Shown here piece by piece: positions 27,215-36,809 of a stretch of DNA of 36,809 nucleotides. The DNA comes from Desulfobulbaceae bacterium (GTDB taxonomy: Bacteria > Desulfobacterota > Desulfobulbia > Desulfobulbales > Desulfobulbaceae), in NCBI GenBank assembly GCA_029865005.1, contig JAOTSI010000003.1, forward strand, positions 1 to 36,809. Reading direction: 5' to 3'. Position 1 is the stretch's first letter; every line of letters begins with the position of its first letter. Under the pieces are notes generated by a model. The model had not been told where the DNA came from. It saw only the letters and a program-made list of their open reading frames with translations, and did not search any database. The position numbers were made by a program, and so were the translations under genes.

Positions 27215-30200
27215 TTATGAGAGGGACTCGTTTAATATCCGCAAGCGCTGTTCTTCCGAGTCATACCATTTTTGGAACTTATTGCGCCAGAACGTTTCTC
27301 GTTCAAGGGTCAGATTGGGGTTGTAATAAGGATCCCCTGCTGCCAGAAAATCGGCCCATTTATTTTTGAAAAAGTCAGCTTCCTTTTCAAAACGGGCTTT
27401 TTTATCAGGCGTATCTTCATAACCTCGCGATACCGATTCATAGTGATAGGCTTCGCAATAGGGCGTGAAGATATTTGCATAGCCTTTTTGCCCGAGTTTC
27501 AGGCAAAAATCAACATCATTAAGGGCCACGGTTAAATTATCTTCATCTAAACCATCCACCTCTTCAAAGGCTGATTTCTTCACCATGAGCAGGGCGGCAG
27601 TTACCGCGCTAATATTTTGAATACAGTTGAGACGGTTGAAGTAGCCGCAATCATTACGTTCGGAATGGCGATGGGAGTGACCGGCAAAGCCTTTGATCCC
27701 CACAATAACTCCGGCATGCTGAATGGTCTCGTTACCATAATAGAGCTTGGCCCCCACTGCGCCGACCTCTGGCCGTTGGGAATGTTCCAGCAAGGTTTCA
27801 ATCCAATCTTCATTAAGCACTTCGATATCGTTGTTCATCAACACGATATGTTCGCCCTTGGCATGTCCCACGGCGAAATTATTAATCTTGGAGTAGTTGA
27901 ACGGACCGGGAAAATCTAAAAAGGTGATCCTTTCATCTTTGGCGCTGAGCCCTTGGATTAGGGCAAGGGTCTCTTCTTGGCTGCTGTTATTATTGACCCC
28001 GATGATCTCGTAATTTTCATAGGTGGAACGATCCAAGATGGAGGCAATACACTTGCGTAGGTAATCGGCCTGATCGCAAAAAGGGATGATGATGGAGACC
28101 AGTGGGGTTTCTACCAGATCACGGCGGACCCGGTAATAAAAGGGAAGGTTGGAGTTACTCACCGTGCCCTTGATGGAGCGTCTTTCCAGGGCCATTTCCA
28201 AGGCCTTTTTCCCGGCATCAATGGCATAGGTTTTAGCGCCCGGATCAGCGGCAGTGGATGTTTCCAGGGTACGCCAACGGTAGAGGATTTTGGGAATGTG
28301 GATAATCCTGTCGGTTAACTCGGTGACCCGCAACATGAGATCATAATCTTGGGCCCCGTCACATTGGGAAGATACGCCGCCGGCTCGTGTAAAGAGCTCT
28401 TTTTTCATCACTGTGAAATGGGTGATGTAATTGTGGTTAAACAGGAGATCCCCGGAAAAGTCGGGTTTGTGATGAGCGTCTTGAAATTTACCATCCTGGT
28501 CGATGAAACATTCATCCGAGTAGATGATTTCCGCAGCTTGCTCATTGATAACCCGCACCGTTTCCAGCAAAGCGTTGCGGGAGAGTTCATCATCGTTGTC
28601 AAGAAAGGCGAGATAATCACCTGAAGCAAGCTCTACCGCCGCATTGGTGGCTCCGGCGATTCCTTGGTTTTGGGCAAGAAAACTTACTTTGATCCGGGGG
28701 TCGCGATCGGCGTACTCTTGTAACACCTTTTTGACGTGTTCCTTGGGGCTGGCGTCATCCGCCAAACAGAGTTCCCAATTATCGTAGAGCTGTTCAAGCA
28801 CCGAATCAATGCAGGCGCGTAGATATATTTCCGGCACATTATAGACCGGGGTTATCACGCTGATCAGGGGGTTGTCTTTAAACTGCTCTTTTTTTTTATG
28901 GGTGGGGCGGCCTTCGAAGTAACCCAGTCGACAATAATGGACCAGGGGGTTCTCCCCGGACTCCCGCACATCATCATGTATTTCTAAATAATACTTACAG
29001 TCAAAGAGCGGATTTGGTTTTCTGCCCTCTTTACCCCCGATGTCGAGGAAATGTTTGAGCGGGTTTTGCCCGCTGGCATCCACATCCGGGTTGTTTTTCA
29101 AATAATAGGTGGTTTCGAACATGGGCGAGGGATTTTTCCCCTCCCGCCATCCACTGCTGATGTAGTGATAGAGTGGATTGATTTCGGCCTTGAGTACCTC
29201 CTGATAGGCCTCTAAATACCAGACAGTGGCAAACAGAGCATTGGGGTTACGCCCTTCAGCCCAGCCGTTTTCCAAATAATGGATCAGGGGATCAATGGAG
29301 GCACCGCGCAGATCCGGGTTTTCGGCCAGATAGTAGACGGGGTTAAAAAGCCCGGATTCTTTAATTACCCGGTATTCATCTTTGAAATGATACTTTGCTT
29401 TTTTCACCAGAAGACGGGCATTACGCACATGTCCTTTGGCTGTTTCCTTGAGACTGGAGATTGAAGTCATACTATTGGTACATTGACTGAGTTGTTTTTT
29501 GAGAAGCTCGATTTCCTGCTGCTGCTGGTATTGGGTTTCCCGCTGTTGGTGCAGCGCATCATCCTTGCGTTTGAGCAGATAGTGAAAGACCGTTTCCCCC
29601 ACTTCGATAAATTGAAAGGTTATGACAAAGCTTGTGGGCTGGCAACCTTGAAAGGAATAATCCTTTAGATCAAAGAGTAAAAATGGATCTTTATCAGAGA
29701 AAACCAGGTTGGAACTTTGGGGTTCCAGGATGTTGCCGTGATATTTGGCTAATTGAGCTCGGTTGCCGTTTTCATAGGTCAACTCAGCCGAGGTGAGATG
29801 CAACACGCAATAATCGTTTATGGGATTGAATCGCAGCTGCTTAGCCCCATGAAATCGGGAGATATCAAAAGTGAGCGAAAAGGTGCGCTCATCGATTTTT
29901 TGAGTGAGCCGTTGCTGTTCATTAAATCCGTCCCCGGTGTCGAGATAGAGCCTGGCTACCTGATATATCTCACGGGTATCAATAAGCTTATCAATCCAGA
30001 TACGGATGTTGTCATTATAAAGTTTGGGATGCTTACGGTATATTTTTTCAAATATTTCCAGTTTTTGCTCCTTGGTCTTAGAGCGTACCATGGAGTCGGC
30101 GGTAATCCGGTAATAAAAGAGAATTTCCGGTATCTTGTAGGCGATAGACCCTCTTTCAAGTAAGGAGAGCCAAAAATCGTAATCCTCCCAACCATAGACC

Positions 30201-30694
30201 ATGGAGGTGTCATAGCCCCCCGCAGTCTCCCAATCCTGACGCCGAAAAAAAGCGGAGCAGAAAATAATATTATCAATGAGCATCTCATCCAGCGAGAACT
30301 CAGGCAAAATCCACTCGCTATCCAAAGCCCCGAACAATCGAGCCCGGCTATAAACGATGCCGATATCCTTGTTGTTATCAAGAATTCCAACCGCTTTTTC
30401 CAGATAAGTTTTCTCAATCTTGTCATCGGAATCCAGGGGCAAAATGTATTCCCCCAGCGCCTCGGCAATGCCGTTATTACGCGCCCCGGCCAAGCCATGA
30501 TTATCGGTGACCAACACCCTGGTCTTGGGACGATCATAAGCCGCCAACTTATCATTGGTCGCCTCATCAGTGGAACCGTCATTAACAATTATGATCTCAT
30601 AATCGTCAAAACTCTGCGCCAACACCGAATCAACGGTCTCGTCAATAAAATCACCCTGATTATAACAAGGTATAACAACACTAACTTTGGGCAT
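27215..30694 (-). CDS. Giant glycosyltransferase: N-terminal GT2, four ~38-aa repeats, then two C-terminal GT2 domains
   Basis: VSVVIPCYNQGDFIDETVDSVLAQSFDDYEIIIVNDGSTD; repeats 'YYL..NPDV...G.NPL.HY...G..EGR.PNPLF'; LISVITPVYNVPEIYLRACIDSVLEQLYDNWELCLADDAS...; VSIIIPFCDQADYLRKCIASIL.... Confidence 0.93.
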   Translation of the reverse strand: MPKVSVVIPCYNQGDFIDETVDSVLAQSFDDYEIIIVNDGSTDEATNDKLAAYDRPKTRVLVTDNHGLAGARNNGIAEALGEYILPLDSDDKIEKTYLEKAVGILDNNKDIGIVYSRARLFGALDSEWILPEFSLDEMLIDNIIFCSAFFRRQDWETAGGYDTSMVYGWEDYDFWLSLLERGSIAYKIPEILFYYRITADSMVRSKTKEQKLEIFEKIYRKHPKLYNDNIRIWIDKLIDTREIYQVARLYLDTGDGFNEQQRLTQKIDERTFSLTFDISRFHGAKQLRFNPINDYCVLHLTSAELTYENGNRAQLAKYHGNILEPQSSNLVFSDKDPFLLFDLKDYSFQGCQPTSFVITFQFIEVGETVFHYLLKRKDDALHQQRETQYQQQQEIELLKKQLSQCTNSMTSISSLKETAKGHVRNARLLVKKAKYHFKDEYRVIKESGLFNPVYYLAENPDLRGASIDPLIHYLENGWAEGRNPNALFATVWYLEAYQEVLKAEINPLYHYISSGWREGKNPSPMFETTYYLKNNPDVDASGQNPLKHFLDIGGKEGRKPNPLFDCKYYLEIHDDVRESGENPLVHYCRLGYFEGRPTHKKKEQFKDNPLISVITPVYNVPEIYLRACIDSVLEQLYDNWELCLADDASPKEHVKKVLQEYADRDPRIKVSFLAQNQGIAGATNAAVELASGDYLAFLDNDDELSRNALLETVRVINEQAAEIIYSDECFIDQDGKFQDAHHKPDFSGDLLFNHNYITHFTVMKKELFTRAGGVSSQCDGAQDYDLMLRVTELTDRIIHIPKILYRWRTLETSTAADPGAKTYAIDAGKKALEMALERRSIKGTVSNSNLPFYYRVRRDLVETPLVSIIIPFCDQADYLRKCIASILDRSTYENYEIIGVNNNSSQEETLALIQGLSAKDERITFLDFPGPFNYSKINNFAVGHAKGEHIVLMNNDIEVLNEDWIETLLEHSQRPEVGAVGAKLYYGNETIQHAGVIVGIKGFAGHSHRHSERNDCGYFNRLNCIQNISAVTAALLMVKKSAFEEVDGLDEDNLTVALNDVDFCLKLGQKGYANIFTPYCEAYHYESVSRGYEDTPDKKARFEKEADFFKNKWADFLAAGDPYYNPNLTLERETFWRNKFQKWYDSEEQRLRILNESLS

Positions 30695-30973
30695 GGATCA
30701 TTCAAAAAGAAATAGGATTTTTAGTTATATTACCGAAAAACAATCGATAATAACCACCAACCCGGCATTTATACCATATTTCTTTGTTTAATTGAGAAAA
30801 TATTTGGAGATCAGAACAAGTGTTCAATTGGTGATTTTCAGAAAACATGATCAAGGTCTATTTTAAATTGTAACCTGTTACCTCTTTTAGTTTCTATTAT
30901 GTAATACACGTTTCTTTCTCGACATTGTACGGCTTCAATGCTAATTTCAAGGTGCCCCTGGTAACTATTTATA

Positions 30974-33900
30974 GTGATTGGAAATAATAATTATTCGCAA
31001 GCGGGTTTTATGAATCATCCCTTTCTATATAATCCTAAAGAAAATGATCCATTGTCTTTCAAGACCTATTTTTCGCCATCTAAATTTAAGCCACCAAAAT
31101 TACGATCTGAAAAAATATTAGAGCGTCGATTGCTTATTGAGAGTTATCCGTTTTTATCAGACCCGAAAAAACGATTGATGATCGTGGAGGCATCAGCCGG
31201 TTCGGGTAAGACGGTATTTACTCAGCAATGTATTCAAACAAGCGATTTTTTATTTGGCTGGTGTCAAATCCAACGTGATGATCGTGACAGTGTTGAGCTC
31301 ATGGGAGCATTGTTGACTTTATTGTCCAAGACGCTTCCAGGTTTTTATTCCCAAAGGGTGGAGCAAGCTTTAGCGGAAGGGGCTATTAATCACAATGAGG
31401 TAGATCATTATGGAAAGCTGTTAGCCGAGGAGATACAACTTACCGAGCCGTGTGACTACGTGTTGGTAATTGATGATCTTCATGAAATAGAAAAATCAGA
31501 CTCTAGTATGGTTTTACTCGCTATCCTTATCAACTCTACGCCTACTTGGTTTAAATGGTACGTAATTTCAAGACATCCTGTGAGGGATAAGCTTCGATGC
31601 GATCCCCAAAAAGCACCTTTTCTTCAAATCAATCCCCATAGCCTCTCATTTTCCTATGATGAGACCTCATCTTTATTCCGGGATATTTATAAAATTCCAC
31701 TTACTCTCCATCAACTAAATCATATTCAAACAGCAACAGAAGGTTGGGTTTACAGCTTGACGATGATTGGCCTTAAGTGTTTGCGTAATATGGTGCAAGG
31801 GGCAACCCAAATTGATCATCTCGATGCCATTGTTTCGGATAAAGATTTTGAGCTCTTTTTTACCACCGAGCTCCTTCATGATTTTACAGAGAATCAATTT
31901 GATGCCTTAATGCGGATCAGTTTGTTGGATGAGCTCCCTTTATCATTAATCAAGAACTTACTGAACGGAGCCAAAGCACTCCAATTAATCACTATTTTGG
32001 AAAGCAGGAATTATTTCCTGCGCTGCCTTGATGACCAGCAGGAAGTATACGGATTTCATCATTTGTTCCGAGAAACGTTAAGAATGATGGCCGTGTCAAG
32101 CTTACCAACTAATATTATAGTAGAAATATATGGCCAGGCAGCTTCCTATTATCTGTTGAATGGTGAAATTATAAAGGCACTCGATTATGGCGTAAAAGCT
32201 GCTGATTACAAGCTATGCGGCGAGATATTAAAAAAATACGGTTTAGACCTCTACGGAATAAATCAAATAACCTCAATATATGAGATATTAAGTAGGATTG
32301 CTGAACCGGAAGTTCTGGAGCACTCATGGATTTCGCTTTATTTCGGGATATGCTTGCAAGACACAACCCCTATGCATGCTTTACCCTTTTATGAGAATGC
32401 TCATCTTTTGTTCAGAAGAGAAGAAGATGAATTAGGTTTGTTGCTGACTCTTAATCAATTGGTCGAGTTTCACGTAATTATTGATTGTCAGTTTCAAAAG
32501 ATGGACAGCTTGCTACCGACAATAGAAGTCCTTTCAACCCGACTTAACGAACAGTTACCGCTTCTTTTCCAAATCCGCTCTGCCTATATGCTCGCTTTCG
32601 GGTATTGCTTCCTGCAATCTGACATGGCAAAGGTAAACCTCTACACCACTCAGGCCTTAAAACTTTGCCAAAATGGGTCATTTGATAACCAAATTGCCAT
32701 GATTCATTTGATTCGCGGTTATCAGCACGCTTTTGTAGGGGATTGGGAAGGTGTGCGAGATCAGATAGAGATAAGTCTTCCCATGTTTAAGAATCCAAGG
32801 GTGGCATCTCTTAGCAAACTCTTTTTGCAAATGATGCAAATCAACACCTTGGAAATGGTTGGTGACTTCTTTAATTACCGAGCTCGCAAACAAATTTTGG
32901 AGCAAGTAGCGGAACAAGACATTGTGCTTCAGTCAATTATCGCTCCATTTATCGCGATTTGGGATATTGATTCCGCCATAGCAGAGGATCGCATAGAGGA
33001 TGCTTTGCGCATTATCGATCAAGGCTTGCAGGGTGGTTTTGCCGCCGCCATGCCACACATGCGGAGTCAATTTCTGCACTATAAAGCCCTGCTTGCTGGG
33101 ATGCAAGGAGACGAGAAGGGTGTTATAGGTGCTGCACGTAAATCCCTACAGTTACGTAAGCAGGTCGGTGGCAAAGCATTTATTATTCTGAATTATCATA
33201 TTGTCGGGGCGGCTTATGCGCAAGTTGGGCTACAGGAGGCTTTTGAACATTTCCAAAAGGCTCAAGTTCTCTCCGTTGAACTTGGGGAAAAATTTCAATG
33301 GGTCAGTATTCACGCCCACCGAGCAGCATCTCGTTTAAAAAATAATGACATTGAAGGGGCATTGAAAGATGTACGCCAGTGTCTTTCATTTTTACGACAA
33401 CAAAACTATGTCCATTTTTTTTCGTGGACCCCTAGAGTCATGCAGCCTGTAATCTCCACCGCCTTACAATATAATATCGAATTTCCCTATGCCAAGAAAC
33501 TAGCAAAAGAACGGTTAGGGTTAGGTGTTGACCATAAAGGTCGTCTCATCCCCCTATTAACCATCAAGGTGCTTGGCGAATTTTCCTTCAGCCTTGGAGG
33601 AAAAACAATATTAGGAATTGATGACTTTACTCCCCACCAACGTAAACTTCTCACACTTTTGCTCTCTTCTCCGAGTGGTTATCTGGGCGAAGAACAGATT
33701 GAACATATATTATGGGCAGATAAATCCCCTAAAAAACAACGTTCCAGCCTCCATAATCTTTTATCCCGTCTCCGTAAAATGGTTGAAGGTCTAACCGAGC
33801 AGCAAATATCAGGCTCCGATTATCTAACCAATGAAAAAGGAATTATTCGCCTTCATAATAGCTTGGTGGATTGTTATGAATTTCTGAAATTTATGCAAAA

Positions 33901-34309
33901 GGGACTTACCCTTGGCAATCAAAGAAAAGTATGGCAGGCGTCTAACAGCTTTTATCATGCTTTTTCTCTATGGAAAGGCGTGTGTATGCCTGGGGTCGGA
34001 GTGGACCAAGTTGACGACTACCGCGAACTGGTGGAGCGGCAATGCGTTGAAGGAGCGAAATATTACGGTGACATTCTAATGGAGCAAAATCAAAACGAAC
34101 AAGCCTTACCCATCTTGGAGCTAGCCTTTCGTCTTAACCCGCTGGATCATGAAGCTGGTCGTAAATGTTACGAGCTCTACGCCGCCACTGGTAATCATAA
34201 AGCAGCCGCATTTATATTAAAGCGTTATACCACTGCCTATCGCCAACTTGAAGATGATCCGGCAATGATTGATGAGGCTTTAAAAAGGTTTTCTTTTAGT
34301 AATAAATAG
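30974..34309 (+). CDS. MalT-like STAND ATPase transcriptional regulator with C-terminal SARP-type winged helix and BTAD
   Basis: Walker A LMIVEASAGSGKTVFTQQC, Walker B YVLVIDDLHEIE, TPR-like middle, C-terminal LLTIKVLGEFSFSLGGKTI...HQRKLLTLLLSSPSGYLGEEQIEHILWAD...RSSLHNLLSRLRKMVEG then BTAD-like TPR ALPILELAFRLNPLDHEAGRKCYELYAATGN. GTG at 30974 or ATG at 31010. Confidence 0.88.
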   Translation: MIGNNNYSQAGFMNHPFLYNPKENDPLSFKTYFSPSKFKPPKLRSEKILERRLLIESYPFLSDPKKRLMIVEASAGSGKTVFTQQCIQTSDFLFGWCQIQRDDRDSVELMGALLTLLSKTLPGFYSQRVEQALAEGAINHNEVDHYGKLLAEEIQLTEPCDYVLVIDDLHEIEKSDSSMVLLAILINSTPTWFKWYVISRHPVRDKLRCDPQKAPFLQINPHSLSFSYDETSSLFRDIYKIPLTLHQLNHIQTATEGWVYSLTMIGLKCLRNMVQGATQIDHLDAIVSDKDFELFFTTELLHDFTENQFDALMRISLLDELPLSLIKNLLNGAKALQLITILESRNYFLRCLDDQQEVYGFHHLFRETLRMMAVSSLPTNIIVEIYGQAASYYLLNGEIIKALDYGVKAADYKLCGEILKKYGLDLYGINQITSIYEILSRIAEPEVLEHSWISLYFGICLQDTTPMHALPFYENAHLLFRREEDELGLLLTLNQLVEFHVIIDCQFQKMDSLLPTIEVLSTRLNEQLPLLFQIRSAYMLAFGYCFLQSDMAKVNLYTTQALKLCQNGSFDNQIAMIHLIRGYQHAFVGDWEGVRDQIEISLPMFKNPRVASLSKLFLQMMQINTLEMVGDFFNYRARKQILEQVAEQDIVLQSIIAPFIAIWDIDSAIAEDRIEDALRIIDQGLQGGFAAAMPHMRSQFLHYKALLAGMQGDEKGVIGAARKSLQLRKQVGGKAFIILNYHIVGAAYAQVGLQEAFEHFQKAQVLSVELGEKFQWVSIHAHRAASRLKNNDIEGALKDVRQCLSFLRQQNYVHFFSWTPRVMQPVISTALQYNIEFPYAKKLAKERLGLGVDHKGRLIPLLTIKVLGEFSFSLGGKTILGIDDFTPHQRKLLTLLLSSPSGYLGEEQIEHILWADKSPKKQRSSLHNLLSRLRKMVEGLTEQQISGSDYLTNEKGIIRLHNSLVDCYEFLKFMQKGLTLGNQRKVWQASNSFYHAFSLWKGVCMPGVGVDQVDDYRELVERQCVEGAKYYGDILMEQNQNEQALPILELAFRLNPLDHEAGRKCYELYAATGNHKAAAFILKRYTTAYRQLEDDPAMIDEALKRFSFSNK

Positions 34310-34452
34310 ATTTTCAGCTTAATTTTAAGATATTTTTAAGTTTAATTTGGTAGATGTAAATAAGATAATTTCATTGAATTTGGTCTGCAGAGTTTTGGCA
34401 TAATGGGTTTATTATCGTTTGGAAACTGTAAAATATAAGGAGAGGTGGTCGT

Positions 34453-35724
34453 TTGAAATTTCATGAACGTAATACCAAATGGTTGCAACTATGCGCTGGG
34501 ATATTGTTATTTTATATTTTGGCCCCTGTGGTAGCAGTAGGCGCACCGGGTACAGTTAATTTTCAGGGAGTACTTACGGATCAATATGGAAATTTGATTA
34601 ATAACAGCTCATTATCTATGACATTTCGTATATATAATGTGCTGGTCGATGGAACCGCAATTTGGTCTGAAAACCAATCCGTTAGTGTTGTAAGTGGTAA
34701 TTATAGTGTTGGGCTAGGTTCGATAACCCCCCTTTCTTCAACATTATTTTCAACTGATGACCTGTGGCTTGAGGTAGTAGTTGGATCTGATACTCTATCA
34801 CCACGTCAAAAGCTAAATAGTGTGCCTTACGTGTTAAGTTCTGAAACGTCACTATCCACTGGAAGCGTCACAAGCGACCATATACTTGATGGAACTATTG
34901 CTACTAATGATTTATCTTTTACTCCTTTAATTAATCCAATAGCAGTAGATTTGTCACTTGGAGCAGATTTAACAGTTGGTGATGACTTAACAGTTGGTGA
35001 TGACTTAACAGTCATTGATAATGCAGAAATCAAGGATGGACTGGTTGTTGGAGCATCTGACGGAAGCAGTGGAGATGTTTGGCTTTATAACTCATCTGGT
35101 GTTAACACTATACACCTTGATAGCGTTTCAAATGACGGTGGGGCAATTCATATTTCTCATGAAGATGGTTATGACTTGATGACATTAGATGAAAATGCTG
35201 ATGGAGGAAATATTTCAATGTTTAATTCATCAAGTTATTGCACAATTCAATTAATAGCCGATTATGGAGGAACTGGAGACGGCAGGATAACCGTTAATGG
35301 GGCAGACCTTAACGATTATGCTGAATATTTCGCTCTAACTGACAGTCAAAACATCCAACCGGGTATGGTGGTGTCGATTGATCAGAAGCACGTCGGTAAT
35401 TTGACCGTTTCAACAGAAAAATATGATAAAAAGGTCGCTGGTATTATTTCAGGAGCGGGTGGCAAAATGCCAGGCATGATTATCGGTCCAGAGAACCAAA
35501 CTAATAAAAACAAGCCACTGTCTGTATCCGGTATGGTTTATTGTTATGTCGATGCAAGCAAGGAACCTATTGCCGTCGGCGATCTTTTAACATCCTCAAG
35601 TACCGTTGGGCATGCGATGAAAGCTTCTGATCCTTTTCTTTCACGGGGTGCCATTATAGGAAAGGCCATGGAACCATTCTCTGCTGGCAAAGGGCTTATC
35701 CTCATTTTAGTTACCTTGCAGTAA
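34453..35724 (+). CDS. Secreted fibre-like protein with C-terminal peptidase-G2/tail-fibre-like domain
   Basis: Signal peptide; GTVNFQGVLTDQYGNLINNSSLSMTFRIYN; DLTVGD repeats; C-terminal DYAEYFALTDSQNIQPGMVVSIDQ...YDKKVAGIISGAGGKMPGMIIG...LSVSGMVYCYVDASKEPIAVGDLLTSSSTVGHAMKASDPFLSRGAIIGKAMEPFSAGKGLILILVTLQ. TTG start with upstream aaggag. Confidence 0.75.
   Translation: MKFHERNTKWLQLCAGILLFYILAPVVAVGAPGTVNFQGVLTDQYGNLINNSSLSMTFRIYNVLVDGTAIWSENQSVSVVSGNYSVGLGSITPLSSTLFSTDDLWLEVVVGSDTLSPRQKLNSVPYVLSSETSLSTGSVTSDHILDGTIATNDLSFTPLINPIAVDLSLGADLTVGDDLTVGDDLTVIDNAEIKDGLVVGASDGSSGDVWLYNSSGVNTIHLDSVSNDGGAIHISHEDGYDLMTLDENADGGNISMFNSSSYCTIQLIADYGGTGDGRITVNGADLNDYAEYFALTDSQNIQPGMVVSIDQKHVGNLTVSTEKYDKKVAGIISGAGGKMPGMIIGPENQTNKNKPLSVSGMVYCYVDASKEPIAVGDLLTSSSTVGHAMKASDPFLSRGAIIGKAMEPFSAGKGLILILVTLQ
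34966..35019 (+). repeat. Three tandem 18-bp units encoding (DLTVGD)n
   Basis: gatttaacagttggtgat / gacttaacagttggtgat / gacttaacagtcattgat. Confidence 0.9.
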
Positions 35725-35901
35725 GTATAATTAAATGCATTCGTGGTAGTTTACCGTGCTAAGTAAGGCTGTTCGCGTATTGCAATCAATCACCTTATTC
35801 TTAATAAATGTGTATGGTTGTGATATGTTGAATTGCTGAAAAAATAAACATATCAAGTTTCTACTAATAAATGCTATTTGTGGTGATACATTGGAGAATA
35901 T

Positions 35902-36809
35902 ATGATTTTGCGTATCTTTTATCTATCCACCTTTGCTTTGTTAATAGTCGGGTTCATATGCAGCAATCAGCTTTGTGCAGAATCTATGGATGGTAATAAT
36001 TTTTCCATCAATAAACAGATAATTAATGCCGGGGGAGGGGAAATGTCCGCCACCGATAGTTACCTTGTTTTTAGCATTGGCCAAGCTGTAATGCCTGGCA
36101 CTTCAGGGGGTAACCAATATTATCTACATTCAGGATTCTTATTATCTAACCTTGAACCGGAAGCTCAGGCGTACGGAGCTGCATTAGATATGAATATTGC
36201 AACGTATTCATATAATCAAACATCGCTATCAGATCAAGATATTGAACCAACGGTTACAGCTTCATTAAATGATGAAATTTTTTTAACGGTGGTGGCTCAA
36301 AATGTTACAAATCTAGACACGTACCAGGTTGAAGTTTTGTTTGATCCTGCGAAACTACAGTTCTTGGCTGGTTATGAGGAAAATACCCTTACTGGCCTGA
36401 ATAATATATTGAAAAGTAATGGCGGAACAACTATCGGATTTATGTCTGTTGAGACCACGACAGGAACAGTTAATATAGTAAATTCATTGGTAGGTGATGA
36501 TGCTAGTATAGCCCCGGAGGGTACGGGAATTATCGCTATTTTAAAATTCCGTGTTTTAGCTGAATCATATTCAAACAACTTGTTACTCAACAATGTATAT
36601 TTTGTTGATAATACAGGTATTAATGAAAACGCAGCGAATTTGCTAAATGGTGCCGTATTGCCAATTAGTACGGATTCAGATAATGACGGTATTGATGATG
36701 GATGGGAATTGCTTTATTTTGATGATCTTGTTACAGCAAATGCGATAACTGACTTTGATAACGACGGTTACTCTGATCGACAAGAGTATTTAAATTGGGT
36801 TAACGGAGA
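35902..36809 (+). CDS. Secreted cohesin-like domain protein with Ca-binding (thrombospondin type 3/dockerin-like) repeats, truncated by right edge
   Basis: Frame from ATG 35902 is open to the edge: MILRIFYLSTFALLIVGFICSNQLCAES...EIFLTVVAQNVTNLDTYQVEVLFDPAKLQFLAGYEENTLTGLNNIL...GTGIIAILKFRVLAES...STDSDNDGIDDGWELLYFDDLVTANAITDFDNDGYSDRQEYLN. Absent from the ORF track because no stop is present. Confidence 0.78.
   Translation, partial: MILRIFYLSTFALLIVGFICSNQLCAESMDGNNFSINKQIINAGGGEMSATDSYLVFSIGQAVMPGTSGGNQYYLHSGFLLSNLEPEAQAYGAALDMNIATYSYNQTSLSDQDIEPTVTASLNDEIFLTVVAQNVTNLDTYQVEVLFDPAKLQFLAGYEENTLTGLNNILKSNGGTTIGFMSVETTTGTVNIVNSLVGDDASIAPEGTGIIAILKFRVLAESYSNNLLLNNVYFVDNTGINENAANLLNGAVLPISTDSDNDGIDDGWELLYFDDLVTANAITDFDNDGYSDRQEYLNWVNG

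Noticed and set aside
29956-30588. 210-aa ORF in another minus frame inside the giant GT
   Set aside because: Trp/Met/Arg-rich shadow frame of the GT2 domain, no motif or independent RBS evidence.
34380-34452. Sigma-54 promoter suggested by 'ttggcataatgggttta'
   Set aside because: Lacks the required GG-N10-GC core with TTGC spacing; not supportable by eye.
34966-35019. Possible CRISPR-like short repeats
   Set aside because: Three contiguous 18-bp in-frame coding repeats with no spacers.
34453-36809. Prophage tail module
   Set aside because: Signal peptides, STAND regulator and cohesin-like neighbour with no phage structural, lysis or integrase genes make a prophage unlikely within what is visible.

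Overview
The window has no tRNA, rRNA or CRISPR that I can see. It looks like chromosome from a deltaproteobacterial (Desulfobacterota-like) genome; that placement is inferred from gene content only. Left to right: (i) a type II secretion pseudopilin operon on the minus strand, gspG-H-I-J-K-L, with gspL cut by the left edge; (ii) a large secreted delta-60-repeat protein ending in a CFIATAAYGS ('CFI-box') C-terminal domain; (iii) housekeeping and metabolic genes: MoeA-like, cupin, MBL hydrolase, endonuclease IV (nfo), surE, cobJ/cbiH and cbiG; (iv) a gene-free, palindrome-rich spacer at about 13.76-14.48 kb; (v) an envelope glycan region with glycosyltransferases, an acyltransferase, an epimerase, a YfhO-like protein and two long paralogous multi-domain GT2 proteins, plus an SGNH hydrolase carrying a second CFI-box C-terminus; (vi) a divergent 1111-aa STAND/MalT-like ATPase with a C-terminal SARP/BTAD DNA-binding module, followed by a secreted tail-fibre/peptidase-G2-like protein and an edge-truncated cohesin-like plus Ca-binding-repeat protein. 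The signals most worth a second look are the nested inverted-repeat mosaic (MITE-like units with ISL3-like ends), several other dispersed palindromic families, the two CFI-box proteins, and the regulator/surface-protein module at the right edge. All product names come from motif recognition by eye; no database search was run.
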